Source: Callipepla californica brunnescens | Lineage: Eukaryota; Chordata; Aves; Galliformes; Odontophoridae | Assembly (NCBI GenBank): GCA_023055505.1 | Contig: JALIRH010000002.1 | Location: 37,891,733 to 37,955,732 of the forward strand | Reading direction: 5' to 3' | Length of the DNA: 64,000 bases | In this document: positions 1 through 12,365 of the stretch, piece after piece | Numbering within the stretch: position 1 is the first letter of the stretch | Layout of the letters: every line of letters starts with the position of its first letter | The notes under the pieces: model-generated | The model's input: the letters and a program-made list of their open reading frames with translations, nothing else | The model's database searches: none | Told to the model about the DNA's origin: nothing | Position numbers and translations under genes: made by a program

Positions 1-390
1 AAAAGAAGTCTGAATGTGTTTTCACAGTCCTGAAACAAAGTGACATATGAAACGATTGCTCACCAACCAATGCCCATCCAGTCCCTGAGCAGTTGCTTCT
101 CTCCCAGCCGACTCTCTCAGATTTATTGTCCTGCGTGACTACACATGGTATGGGATATCCCTTTGAAAAGCTCTCCTGGTTCTGTCTCATCCCAGCTCTT
201 AGCTTGCAGGACAGTATGAGAAGCTGAAAAGTCCTTGACTTAGTGTAAACACTGCTCAGCAACAGCTAAAACATCAATGTGTTATCAGCAGTAATCTCAC
301 CTTAAATCCATACCATACCTTAAATCCATACCAAGTCTGCACCATACCAGCTACAATTAACTGTACCCCATCTAAAATTGTCTTTTGGCT
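1..390 (-). mobile_element. ERVL-like solo LTR remnant, cut by left window edge
   Basis: Read on the minus strand this matches the common bird ERVL-type LTR. It holds the stretch that reads, on the plus strand, as AGAAGCTGAAAAGTCCTTGA followed by a CTTAGTGTAAACACTGCTCAGC block, then AGCTAAAACATCA and a degenerate CATACCAGCTAC near 345-355. The LTR 5' end lies near 388 and the sequence runs off the window at base 1, so the 3' end of the LTR is not seen. A segment of about 17 bp containing CCTTAAATCCATACCA is repeated in tandem near 300-335. There is no coding sequence. The family call comes from recalled consensus; the presence of an LTR is fairly sure, the exact subfamily is not. Confidence 0.7.
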
Positions 391-1379
391 GTTGACTAGT
401 CACCTGATACATAACCCGATAGTATAATTTTGCACTAAACTTCAATTTCTTCAATCATCTGGTGCTGATAAAGGCTGTACACTTCCCTTTTCCTGTGGAA
501 TACTATAAAATCTTCAGCATTTGTTCACAAAATTAAGATACATTAACAATACTATTCTAGTGTAGAATTTGTACATCTTCCATACAATAAACTGATGAGA
601 TCAAAGATTCACAGGAGGGTTTGTGTTTTCTAAAGAGAGGTTGTTGTTAAAACCTCTCAATGGGATTTTCCTAATGCTAGAGCCTGCAGAAAAGAAGGAG
701 GCTATACAAAGAGATTTTTATTCCTTTTGGGAGTGAGATCATACTAGTTCACTGCCTTCCTAAATTGCCTTCAGAGACTTTGTCCCATTCCTAGCAGCAT
801 TCTTCAATATCCCACCACAGCAAAAACTGATGTGGGAGAGCTCGTGGGAGATATTACAGTCTGCTTCTCACTAGATAAGAAATCAGTCAGCTTAAATAAT
901 GCCCATGACTATCCTGCAGTGACTATTTATTTGATAATACAGTGTAATTTACACTATCAAATACTTTAAAAATAATCCAAAGCTGTTGTGCTACATTCCT
1001 CATATTTGTCAAATTGAACGAAAGTTTTGTTAGTTGGGTTGATCTATACTGCCTTAAGTCTGCCCAAGCCTCAAGGAAAACTCTTTTGTGAGAAAAAATA
1101 TCAATTTTAAGAATGTGGTGTTCAAATTGAATGCTCATATACAGTTCAAAATAAGATAGGTAGGAGGGAGATGAGTCTTTCTCTGGGTTTAGTTACAGTT
1201 TCACATTTCAGAGCTGAATTTTATGTTCACATTGCCACAATCTAAAGTATATTGCAAAAGAAATAACTGTATTTTTCTCAGGAGAAGATTTCAGCTATTG
1301 TAGGAATTTTTCTATCTAGTATCGACTATGGATCATTTCTTTCTCTTTAAATTCTGTGCTTATTTATTTTTAACATAGG
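391..1379. other. AT-rich sequence with no recognised feature
   Basis: About 1 kb with short open frames only (71 codons or fewer). I recognise no repeat family, RNA gene or exon. Confidence 0.5.
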
Positions 1380-1667
1380 ATCCTTAGTGTTAGAAGTGAC
1401 CCTTAAAGGTCATGTAGTCCAACTCCTCTACAGTGAACAAGGACATTCACAGCTAGATTAGGTTGCTGATCCTGGTCCAGTCTCACCATTAATGTTTTGA
1501 GGAACAGGGTATCCACCAAAACTGTGTGAAATCAGTTCCAGTGCCTCACCACCCTCAGTGTAAAAGACTTTTTCCTTATATCCGACCTAAATCTCTCCTC
1601 TTTAAGTTTGAACCCTTTTCCCCTTATCCCAACACCACAAACCCTGTTGAAGAGTTTGTCCTCTGTA
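1380..1667 (-). mobile_element. CR1 LINE 3'-end fragment, old
   Basis: The plus strand reads as reverse-complement CR1 3' region. It begins with a degraded GAAGTGACCCTTAAAGGTCA, followed by GTAGTCCAACTCC, an AGGTTGCT block, CCAGTGCCTCACCACCCTCA and TCTCCTCTTTAAGTTTGAA. CR1 is the dominant non-LTR retrotransposon of birds and is usually 5'-truncated, as here. The terminal 8-bp repeat is no longer clear and divergence is high, so this is an old copy. The small open frame on the minus strand at 1532-1771 is CR1-derived and not a gene. Confidence 0.8.
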
Positions 1668-2604
1668 CATGTAAGATTGACTGTCTGTCTAGTCACAGGT
1701 AGAGTTTCCTGTGAAGTATAAAAACCAAAATATAACATTATGCTTAAGAAACGTGAGAAAAACCTAAGCATCTAAATGTGCAGAAATGAGCTCTGTGATA
1801 CCATTCATTCCTTTATAATCAATTGTTGTCTGTTCAATAAAGTACTTTCTGACACCTTTGTGGGACGTCTGTTTTGATAATGCAGAGGTAAAATATCAAC
1901 AAAAGAACTGTCACTGTTTAGGGATATGTATTTCTGCCAATGGTTAGATGTTTTTAATTTCAAAACCTAGATTCATGTTTCTTCACAGCAAGAGGGACTC
2001 CTGTAGTATAGGTTATGAAGCCTCAATAAATAGCAGAATCTCAGCTTTCACCAAACCATACATGTGTGTAATGAAAATGAGTGCTCAGATTTTGTGCCTT
2101 TCACCTCCTTCTGCTGTTGTATTCTACCTTACTAAACTTCAGGTACCTAAATATTAGGCTTCTAGTCTTAATCAGTCATCTGTTCTTCTCAAACAGGTTG
2201 GATGAATTGCTCACTGGAAGAGTGATTAAAAAGTAATCTTTTCTTTGACTAAATCAAGAAAACTAACTAGCTCATAGTAGGTAACTACAGATTACTAAAC
2301 CCATAGGGCCATCCTGTTTATTTGCAATGGATTTCTTTGTTAGGTGTAGAACAACTATTCCATATGAAAACAATAAATACAAAATTCATCTAAAATCATT
2401 CTAACTTGACCATCTCAAAAATCTTAAAAAAAACAACTCACCTAAAAACACAATATTTGAGATATTTCTCACTTGAAATTATGTAATAAGGTCCACTTCC
2501 ACTGTATCATCATTTTAATGGATTTCAGAAAACTTGATTCATAGAGATAGAATGTCATGAATATGACATAATCGAATTTCTGTTGTCAAAATAAGCCATC
2601 TGCA
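1668..2604. other. AT-rich sequence with no recognised feature
   Basis: Nothing beyond short chance open frames and A-runs. No repeat family was recognised. Confidence 0.5.
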
Positions 2605-3036
2605 TCTCTAATAAGGATGACAAAGGGCATGGAACACCTCTGTAATTAGGAAAGGCTGAGAGAGCTGGGTCTGCTCAGCCTTGAAAAGCAAAGACTCACA
2701 GGGAATCTGATTCATGTCTATAAATATCTAAGGAACAGGAGGCAAACGGATGAGGCTGGACTCTTCTCAGCAGTGTGTGGCAATAGGATGAGGGGAATGG
2801 TCACAAACTGAAGCATAGGAAGTTCTGCATAAATGTGTGTTGGAACTTCTTCACAGTGCAGTGACAGAGCACTGGCACAGGCTGCACAGAGTGGTGGTGG
2901 AGTTTCCTTCTCTGGAGATGTTCAAGGCCTGTTTGGACACCTACCTGTGCAACCTGGTCTAGGGAGCCTGGTTTGAACTGGATAATCTCCAGAGGTCCCT
3001 TTCAACTCCTTCAATTTGGTGATTCTGTGATTCTTT
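2605..3036 (+). mobile_element. CR1 LINE 3' end, plus strand
   Basis: This is the last ~430 bp of a CR1, in forward orientation. It starts near AAAGGGCATGGAACACCTCT, passes through GAAAGGCTGAGAGAGCTGGG, TATAAATATCTAAGGA, GGATGAGGCTGGACTCTTCT and GGAGATGTTCAAGGCCTG, and ends with AGGTCCCTTTCAACTCC and a GATTCTGTGATTCT repeat. It shares CACCTACCTGTGCAACCTGG and the GCATAGGAAGTTCTG segment with the copies ending at 13917 and 53462, so these belong to one CR1 subfamily. No open frame survives. Confidence 0.9.
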
Positions 3037-6000
3037 CAAACCTGATAAATTCCAGGCCCAAAGAAAACAATAAAACAAAAACATCAGCATATGGAAAGGA
3101 AAAAAAAAAGTCTAAAGAAATATTTTACTTCCTCAAAAAAATCTAATTATTTTAGTCTTAGTGATAAGAAAAATATATTGATCGAAACTACATTTCCTTC
3201 CTCTGTCCTGGAATTCCTGGACTAGGAAATGTCCCAAGGAAATGTAAAAGACAGTTTAATAGTTGCAGTCAGAAAATCCATTCCCATCTCATAGTCTACA
3301 GAAGTCAAACTTGATATTTTACTTTAAAATGCTAAAATTAGAAGATCGTTGAGTAACTTTCCTTCTTTATTTCCACCAAGGTCAAACAATTTTCTGCCTT
3401 TCTTTGTATTTGTCACCTTTATGCTATCATGTGTTAATTGAATTAGATGGAAATGGCAGCTTTAGATTATCTGTCAGTCAATCTGAAAAAATCATCTTCC
3501 AGCTTACTTCTTGACTACTCTTTTCAGCTAGCTTCTGATTCCATTGCCCTTCTGCAGTAGTTCCTATAGAATCTGATCATTATGAGAGTTTCCATCTGCT
3601 GGTTATTTGATTGAGATACAATTGATCTACAGAAACCATCAGAAGTTTTCACTCCTTTCTGTTCTGGCTAGGAGAAGCTGGGAGCCATTTCATTATTGAT
3701 GAACACCAAGTTCTGTGTATGGTAGGATTCTCACAAAGTCCTTTAAATCCAATTAGAAAGGTTTCAGTAGAGACACAGTGTACTCAAACACAAAACAAAA
3801 TTCAATAGTGTATGACACACAAACAGATCTATTTCTGACATATCACTGGTCTTATTTGGCTTACCACATAATGGAAATTTTAAACGTACAGCTCTTCCCA
3901 CTGAGGTCTCAGAAATTGTCACCAGGCTTTTGGACAGTTAGAATAGCTTACTTTAGAATAGCAAGGAATTGATTACGGGGCCAAACAATGAGGTAAGAAA
4001 TCATATCATGATGTACACCTTCTGACTTCTGTGGTCAGGTACATGCCTGAGTCATAGATTTTGCAGAAACACGTAGCACATTTCTCTGACCAACTCACGC
4101 TACAGATTCTGGTACAAGATTAAGGACCAGCAGAACTACAGACTCATAGTTAAAGCAGATACGTCAGAAGGACTCACCTCATTTGTTTTATATCTGCAGG
4201 ACATTCTAAATGCTTGAAAAAGATGTTGAAAAGGTCTTCATGCCCACTTTGCTGAAAGAGAGAGTAGTATCCAGTCTAATGCCTGGGTCAGGCTGCAGAA
4301 CACAGATTCAATTTCACTGATAATGTTGTAGCAGCAGAGTCTATATCCCTGAGGATTTTTTTTCTCTTTTCTTTCAGCTTTATGACTCATCACCTTCCTT
4401 GATCCATTCCCTCTCTGAAAAGGTTTGCAGCTGCAGGGCAGTGACTGCAGCTGACCTTGGCTTACCCTCTGTCTGGACCACTGTCTTCCTAATCCCAACA
4501 TTACTGTTATTTAATTTCACAGTCCGGTTCAGAACTACATTATGTGTGGCTACAGTGAAAATAAAATAAAATAAAACATTAGCATCTATAGCATCTATGT
4601 ATAAGAGATAATTTAAGATTAAAAAAAAAAAAAAAGGATTATACAATTTTACATCAGCCAGCCAATTCACATGGCAAATGATTTAAAAGTTCCTCTGCTT
4701 TGAGCTTTGATCTCTCTAGTTGCGCTTAACATCACACACTGCCAGGCAATGGGCATGTAACCCAAATGTTGTGTGTTTCTCTTTGAAGTACTTCACAGTT
4801 TTGTTTTTTGGATTGTTACTGCATCAGTACCACTGGCAGGTTTAATGAGCCATCTAAGGAGAAATACTTTGTTTGCTCACACTCTATCCACATGTAATTT
4901 GTCCTGTATGTGGTCAGTGTATTAGCAAGTTTTATATCATGCACTTGCCAGAAGTTTACTTTGTCACTATTCCAACCAATGATACTCATCTCTTTTTACC
5001 AAATGAAGAGGCCCACAAAGCTTCTGTTATTTCAGAGAAACATGCACCTCCCTGAAACATCCTTCAATTCTTAAATTGATAATTTACTGACAATTGCAAA
5101 ACAATAAGGAAAATAATAAAGGCTTGGTATTCACTCATACAACGATCCCTCTATTTATGTAAAAACTTTGTTTACCTAAAAACTTAATTCTGCATCCTTT
5201 AGTAACAATAATGTCATAAGCTTCCTTCCCTGCAAGTTTTAGCTATAGAGTATGCCTTTGCAGAAGACTTAACTTCTAGCTAGGTGAGTAAATGAACTTC
5301 TGAACTTATCTCAAGAGGTCTTTAAGTGACTATTAGCTAATCCAGTAAGAGGCATGACTTATAGTTCACCCTTCACTTTAATGGGGTCTTAACCTTCCTT
5401 TTGCAGTGGGGGATGCCAAGTATTTAATTGATAGCTTGATATTCTTAGAGGCTATGTTTTTATGGCTATCTACACGTACCTTTTTGCTGCACTGACTGCC
5501 ACAAATTACCATATGTGCTAAGTTCTTGTAAGGACAAAAACAAACAAACAAACAAAAAACAATGAGAAATCACTTTATTTGTGTTGTGTCCACGGCACCT
5601 GAATACTGCAGTCATGCAAGTTTGAGTGTCGCAAGTGATGTTGGTGATCTCCACATTCTTAGGGTACCTATTTTCATACCTAAAGATTCTTTCACTTTTA
5701 GGAATCAGATCAAGAGCAGTGGCACAAATTTGATGTCCACTAGTTGATATTGTTTTTTAATTAATTACATTGTTACTGAAAATCTATAAAAATATTCAAT
5801 CTCCTAAGCTCCTCAGGACGAGCAAGACAGTTGATGATCCCTATAAATAAAATTCATGAAGGCAAGATACTGATCATAAAAATAAGTTTTAAAGTATTAG
5901 AAAATCTAGAAAAAAAAAATGTACCCTTATAATAATAAAGTTCACTTCCCATTTGACAAATTTGGGCTGAACTTTTTTTAAAAAAGTGAGAAATGAATAA

Positions 6001-8041
6001 AAAAGATTATTTCAAGTGTACAGCTGGAAGTTTTACCTTCCAAGAGGAAAAAAATTATCAAAACAGTATCTGCATTCACTTTTAAGTGCATATTATGTGT
6101 TTAATCAGATCAATTTGTCAACCTGTTAAGTATGGGCATTCTTACTGGGCAGAATTATAGTACTACTTAAGGTCTAGATACTGCAAGCAAAACCCTGCAA
6201 AGATCAAGCTACTTATTTTCACCTTGGAGAGCTTTGTTCAGGCAATTCATAATTTCCGGACAGACATATCTGGAAGAATAAATGTTACATGGATCAACTG
6301 AAGCTGTCTTCATTGTAAGACATGAGAATGGTGGGTGAAAGCTTTCCATGAATATTCTGTTTTCCTAATTTTTTTTTTCCCACTTATCATAATGCTCCAT
6401 TTCATGACTGAATTTCAGACATCCTCACTGCATCCAAACAGTGGGGGCAATAAGGAATCACAAGGCCTCACTAATATATGTGAGGTCTGTTCTGATTTGA
6501 TAAAAAATGTATGAGATTTGTTCTACTTATTTACTGCCAAATTTAAATTGATGATTAATTTTTTAAAATCTTCCCACAATAATTTAATGTAACTTTTAAA
6601 TGAGTAAGAAGAAAATTTGAATATATGAGGTATGCAAAATAAATTCTAGAAAGAGATAAACAATTTATTTTCCCTACTTTCTTCTTCCTATTTGCCAAAA
6701 TTCTGCCAGATGCTCCTGCTTAATTGCAGAGTAAAAGATTGTAACTGAAATGACATCATAACTAGTATGAAAGTTTTAGAATTATAAAAGTTCTACCTAG
6801 AATTTTACTAAGTTTTTGTACAAGAAGCTTTAAAGATAGCGATGAAATCATATTCAGACTGCAAAGTAGCACTGCTCTCTGCTGGTTGTTACAAAATTAA
6901 ATTGTTATTTGGTAGATGCATAATATTTCCTCAATGCATTTCCTCAATTCATCCTTGAATTATGCTTTTATTGAAATTAGGAGAAATAAATACATGTTTA
7001 GTTAGCTCTAAAGCTAAAATATAGCTGCTCATTTCCCTGGTAAATGAGCTATTCTTACATAAGGCGTTCTCAGCAAGACATCATGTTTGTAGAATTTGTT
7101 ATCAAATATCCACTGGCCTTTGACCTTTCTGATATAACTTGTACCTGTATTCTCATCTCTAACAGCTTGCCTGATTCTTCTACGTCTTTCTTTAACTTGG
7201 ACTTCACTTTTTTTTTCAGAATTCAATTCCTTGCTGATGGTGCACCCTTACTTTAATTGGAAAAGCCGAGATGGCAGCAGCTCAGCTGAAGACTGCATTG
7301 ACATATAGCTTTAATCAGCCGCATCTCCACACAAAGAAATTTCCTGAGCTGCCTCTGCTCCTTAGGAAAGAAAAAACACAGCTTCTCTTGCTGTGAGAAG
7401 CATGCATCAGGCTCCAACTTTTCCAATTACAGATCCTCCAGGCAAATGAGGATCTCCTCTGTGTTCATGCAATAACAGTAGATGATGGTCCTTGTCAGTC
7501 ATTTGCTTACACTTTCCCTTCCTCTTTCAACGGACATCAAGTAGGTCTGAGATCAATAACCACTGCAGAAACATCAACTCTAGGTATGTGAGGGTGATGA
7601 CTTAGGCTCCAGAGAAGCGAAATCTGAAGAAATAACAAGGGAAGGCTTTCCTGAATTTCAGATTTATGATTACATATTTTCAGGCTCTGTAAACACAAAG
7701 TCTGGTAACATATTTATACACTGATCTGATTTTCTTCCATTGACTTTTTTTTTCTTTTTCCTGGAAATATATCAGAACTTATTTTATTAAAATATATCCC
7801 ATACCATGAATCATGAGAGATGGCCAGGCTTGGACACTAACAAAGGAGGACTAAACAAAAAGGACTTTGAAACTGTGATGTAGAAAAAGAGGAGAAGCTA
7901 ACCTGCCCTAGCAAGCAACAATGACAGAAACCTAAAATCCACTTGTTACCTGTTCTGAATGCAGTCTGGAGGTTAATATGACCATTGAGGTAGTTCTAAC
8001 TTTACAGCTCCCAGGTCTGGAAAACAAAATCTAATGCAGAA

Positions 8042-8140
8042 TGCAACATTATTTTTAATAATACAGTAATAATAATAAAGTAGTAAGTATAGTAATAATA
8101 AAGTATAAATACAGTATATATAAAGTAATAATACAGTACT
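8042..8140. repeat. Degenerate AAT/ATA-rich repeat
   Basis: Repeated AATAATA and AGTAATA units, several of them followed by AAAGTA or ACAGTA, form an irregular microsatellite of about 100 bp. Confidence 0.75.
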
Positions 8141-9173
8141 ATTTGTCACATGACTAAAATAAAGATTAGATATATCCAGTCGAAGGAAAGGAAATTATGA
8201 TTTTAATCTCTGACAGAGAGGAGAAGAATATCAAAACTAACAGCCTTTTCTTCCTTTTGCATTATTTCGATATCTCCAAACCAAACTAAGAAAAATTATT
8301 TGATTATATATGGAGGTTGAGATTTTCAAAGACATCAAGGACAGTCCGATGTGTCATTCAACTTAAACCCTTATAAATAATTATCACCAACTCTAACAGT
8401 AAAGCTGTGATATGAGATGGACATAATTTCAAGTCTTTCTCTTCTTTCAAGCAAGAAAAACTTAGCCACCTTCCATGCATGAGAAGAATTCACTGATAAA
8501 GCAAAGCAAGCAAAGAACACAACATATTTTCTTCCTCCCCTGACTCTGAGATCCCAGGAAATACACAGAGTGGCTTTTTAAAAATCCTTTCTCAAAAATT
8601 ATTTTTGGCCAATATTACAAACAACGATCATCAGTGGCTTTAAAACAGGTACATTGAGACACATAATGCTTCTTGTAGTAAACTTGACAGTTTTCTGCCC
8701 CTGTCAAGTTACCACATAATTTTGTGTCTTTAACTCTGTCTTCTGTTCTTTGGCTAAAATCCGTCTGTTTAAAGTTTTTTGTTTGTTTATTTTTGTCTTT
8801 ATTTAATTAAAGAGGCATTGTGATCATTAGGAACAATAAGGAAAAAAAAAATCCTAGTTTGTGCATACTTGTCCTCAGATTTATCTTTCTACATGACATT
8901 AGGCTACAAACCTAATGTAAAACCATTTAAAGGTTTTAACTAGTCTCAGACAAACCAGAAAATTTTCGGATGTGCTTTCATTTAATTTTAATTTTAAAAA
9001 TTTTAATTTTTTTTCAATTATTAAATAATTGAGGATAACCAATTAAAAGAACATTTTCTTACATAAAAAAAGAAGAAAAGATTTTAGCATACCAAATTTT
9101 TATTCCAGTGCTTGGGAAATTAGCTTCTTCTCTTCAGAGAATTTAGAAGAATGGAGTTCTGAATCCTTTCTAC

Positions 9174-9176
<3 letters not shown>

Positions 9177-9204
<28 letters not shown>
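9177..9204. repeat. Poly(A) tract, 28 bases
   Basis: Uninterrupted run of A following TACGTT. No processed-gene copy is visible upstream or downstream, so I treat it as low-complexity sequence and not as a retroposon tail. Confidence 0.85.
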
Positions 9205-9207
<3 letters not shown>

Positions 9208-9478
9208 GGAAAAGGCTGTTAGTGCAACCTGAATATAAGCAGTTCAGTTTTCATTGTAAGTTCCCACATTTCCTCCCTCTTCATTTTCTCACCCACCTGT
9301 TTTTCATTTTTCTTTTCCCTCCAGAGCAATTCAACTGTTAACCTGCCTCAGTAGAAAAAGTCTTGAATAAAAATATGCTTTACCTTAGGAGATCAAAGCT
9401 GTTTTAAAGCTTTTTTTCAGTTTATTTTTATTTTTTCCTAAGCTTCCTTTAATCTTAGAAGCATCAAACTAATTGAGG

Positions 9479-9500
9479 AAAAAAAAAAAAAAAAAAAAAA
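9479..9500. repeat. Poly(A) tract, 22 bases
   Basis: Uninterrupted A run between AATTGAGG and GAGATTTAAGG. No retroposed sequence is recognisable on either side. Confidence 0.85.
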
Positions 9501-11170
9501 GAGATTTAAGGTAGGCTCAATAAATGAAAGGCTAACTTTAATATCTAGTTGCAATTAGTGATACCAAAAATATTCAAGTTAAAAAATAGTACCTGCAGAG
9601 CTGATTATTTCTAGAAGAATGCAAAGCCAGTTTTTAGGGCCTCACTTTGTCAGAATGAAAAACTTACATTGTGGATTCTATTTCTTACCAGGAAATGGGA
9701 GGGAACTCATAGTGCAAGAAAAAATTCAAACTGAGCAAGAACGCAACCCTACTAAAGTAATTCTAATAAAATGTTTATAGAAATTGAAAATGTTTAATTA
9801 CAGATTTGTCCACTAGTTATGGATGATAAAAAAGAACATCACATAAATAGTATATCATTAACTACTGCAAAACAGCATGCCATAAATGTCACATTGGTCT
9901 TGAAAAGAACGTGTGGAGCATATAAACAAAAACATAATCACCTTACTTCCCTTTTCTACTCAATCTGTTTGACTAAAAACTTCAGCACATTTAAATTAAT
10001 AGATGATTACAATCTTCATTTCATGAGAAGAATGGGTTAATTTCCTTTCCTATTTTCATTAAAACTGTTGTCATGAGAACAAATCAGTTCTGAACCATTT
10101 TCAGTTTGCTTCATTCTCTCACGAAAGAGTGGGTCTTCTGAATTTTAAAGCCCGAGAATATCTCTGAAAGACAACAGTTTGATGGACAGCCTTTAAAATA
10201 ATCTCTATTTTTGCTACTTGTCCCTCCTAATCTTTGTCACCAGCTGTGGGAGCTAGGTAACTGTCAGTCAGCTCTACAACTCTATTTCATTGGAAAAGAC
10301 AGTAAGGACTGCTAGCTCACCAGCACCCAGCAAAGACCACAAGGAATATCACTTCCAGAGAGTGCCCCAGTGCCAGGGTTGGGAACTGCTACTGATCAGA
10401 AAGGCACCAGATGAGCCTAGAGACTGCCTCGAGATTTGAATGCATCATCTAGTGCTCTATCACCAGATTTCTACTTGCTTGTTTGTTTTTAAGAGTAATT
10501 CTTGAAAAGCTGCAAAGTGATACTGTTTCTGAACTAACTCAAAACTTCAAGGGGCCACTCTTTCATTCACAGTATAATTTTTTGAATTATGATTTCTCCC
10601 AGTATCTTGGGTAAGGCATATTTTCTGTTAAGTAAATAACCCACAATCATTCTTCCTTCAACAGGAATTTCTTCTGCATAAATCTTTTTCCTCTTTCCAA
10701 CACAAATTTGTTGGATAATGCAACCTGTAGCACTAGACCTTTGCCACCTGTTTTACTGGGTTTGAAAGATGTCGGTCCTTCAGAACAAGGAGAGCATTCC
10801 AGTATATGGCCTACACTTTCACTGCAAGTTGGCTTCTAGATGCTTTTCAAGTTTTTGCTTTTAGCCTGGAAAGTACCAAATGTTTTAGGCCTTTATTACC
10901 GTTTCCCTTCCCCATAACATTCACCAGTTGAGACTATCTGAAGGCAGTGATGTAAAATGAAAATGTTTCATTTCAAACACATGCCTTCCCTGCTCACACA
11001 CATGCAATTACCTGACAGCTTGAAAAGGAGATGGCAGTCAACTAATATTTCTCTATGTAAAGACTGCGATCTACAGATAATTTTATTGATTCTATAATTA
11101 GAGTGTGAATATGTTGAATGTCAAAGAACGTCAAAGATGTTTAAGATCAGATTTTATTATTTTGATTATA

Positions 11171-12365
11171 GGAGGCCTGCCCTGAGAGTAACACCTCCTG
11201 TTTTATTATGTTAGCCAATGATGTCAAAGGCAGATGTTAGTGTTATGGCAGTAAAGACTGAAACTTCCTGCCAATATCCCATTTTGTTTTGTTGATGTGT
11301 TACAGATGGAGGCAGAGGGACAGTCTGACAAAATGGAGTATGACAGAAGTGTACATGAAGAAAAGGTGTGTCACTGAATTCCTCCTTACAGAAAAAAAGG
11401 GCACCCACTAACTTTAATTGACACTTGCTCAACATTCATGAAGAGCAAACAGTGATATGAGCACTGAAGGGGTTGGGTGGTCCATCTTAGCACGGCAACA
11501 GTGACATGAAAGACAAACCACATTCTCACTGGCCATGTACGGTTGTCACACAATGAAATGAAACGTGCCTCAGTCAACACATCTGAGCAGATTGTAAACA
11601 AGGAAGAAGGTGTGGGGCCCTATATCCACCTGAAAGAACTGGAGATGATGGCAGCAGCTGTGGACTACTGCAAAGTTTGAGCCAGGAGGGTCCTATGGAT
11701 GCTCATGCAGGAACTAAAAGAACACTATATGCATGTTTGTCAGGACTTATTAAACCAATACAAGATTCCACATCAAAGAAAATTCAAGATGTAGCCCTCA
11801 CTGGGTAGAGTGATGTGCAATTCCTTTTGAGAGAGAAAAAGGGTAATCCTTCTGGATTTCCTTGAACATGGACAAATCATTACCTTTGACTGCTACACTG
11901 CAACGCTTACTAAGCTGATGTTCAATCTTCCAAAGTCAGGACAAAGAAGAAGACAGCCTTTCTCTTCCAACATAATAACACCAGGCCCCATATGAGTTTG
12001 AAGACTGTGGAGCAAATAGCCAATCTTGGTTGGTCTGTCCCACTACAGTCACCATACAGTCCAAATTTGGCACCATCTGACTTCCATCTGTCTGGGCAAT
12101 GCAAGATGAACTGTGTCAGTAACATTTTCCTACCAATGACACCATCATAGCAGATTTGAACCAGTGGACCACCTCTACTGGAGCAAATCTTTCTAAGTGC
12201 AGCATTCAGTCTTTTGTTCATCACTGGTAAAAACATATACAACATAGCTACTATCATTAGATATATCTTCAAATTTTCTCTTTTAAATAGTGCTAGTTTG
12301 CTCTTTGTATCTGTTGTATTTTTGATGGAAATAAATTAAAGGCATTACTTTTGGAGCAACCTGTG
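11171..12365 (+). mobile_element. mariner DNA transposon (Galluhop-like), near full length
   Basis: Both ends are present. The left terminus GGAGGCCTGCCCTGAGAGTA and the reverse complement of the right terminus (AGGCATTACTTTTGGAGCAA) form an imperfect terminal inverted repeat. TA lies on each side (11169-11170 and 12366-12367), as expected for the TA target duplication of Tc1/mariner elements. The interior encodes a broken mariner transposase on the plus strand. At 1195 bp it is slightly shorter than the usual ~1.3 kb, and comparison with the copy at 32555 shows a deletion of roughly 100 bp near 11760. Galluhop is a known mariner of galliform birds; that name is my inference from the sequence type. 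Confidence 0.88.
11391..12230 (+). pseudogene. Defective mariner transposase
   Basis: The transposase would cut and join element ends at TA sites through a DD34D catalytic triad. The translation of 11960-12100 reads FLFQHNNTRPH, then SLKTVEQIANLGW, then SPYSPNLAPSDFHL, which is the typical C-terminal half of the mariner catalytic domain. Counting from the second catalytic position (Asn here, Asp in active enzymes, HDN to HNN) to the Asp of APSDF gives exactly 34 intervening residues. The third Asp is therefore kept and the second is lost. The segment that should carry the first Asp (GDETW region) is missing at the deletion near 11760. Several frame shifts and stops interrupt the frame. The 116-codon open frame on the opposite strand at 11922-12272 is an antisense artefact. 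Confidence 0.85.

Larger units (their letters stand above)
3037..11170. other. Long AT-rich stretch with simple repeats only
   Basis: Over 8 kb without a recognised mobile element or gene. It holds low-complexity tracts: (AAAAT)n at about 4558-4577, A16 at 4621-4636, (CAAA)n at 5535-5560, AAT-rich sequence at 8042-8140, A28 at 9177-9204 and A22 at 9479-9500. The region 7250-7620 is somewhat less AT-rich but matches nothing I know. Open frames are all under 100 codons. Confidence 0.45.

Noticed and set aside
9177..9500. Poly(A) tracts as possible processed-pseudogene tails
   Set aside because: No gene-like sequence, target-site duplication or polyadenylation signal in a sensible position was found next to them. 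Bird CR1 does not end in poly(A) and rarely makes processed pseudogenes.
11922..12272. 116-codon open frame on the minus strand
   Set aside because: It is antisense to the mariner transposase remnant; the plus strand carries the recognisable mariner motifs.
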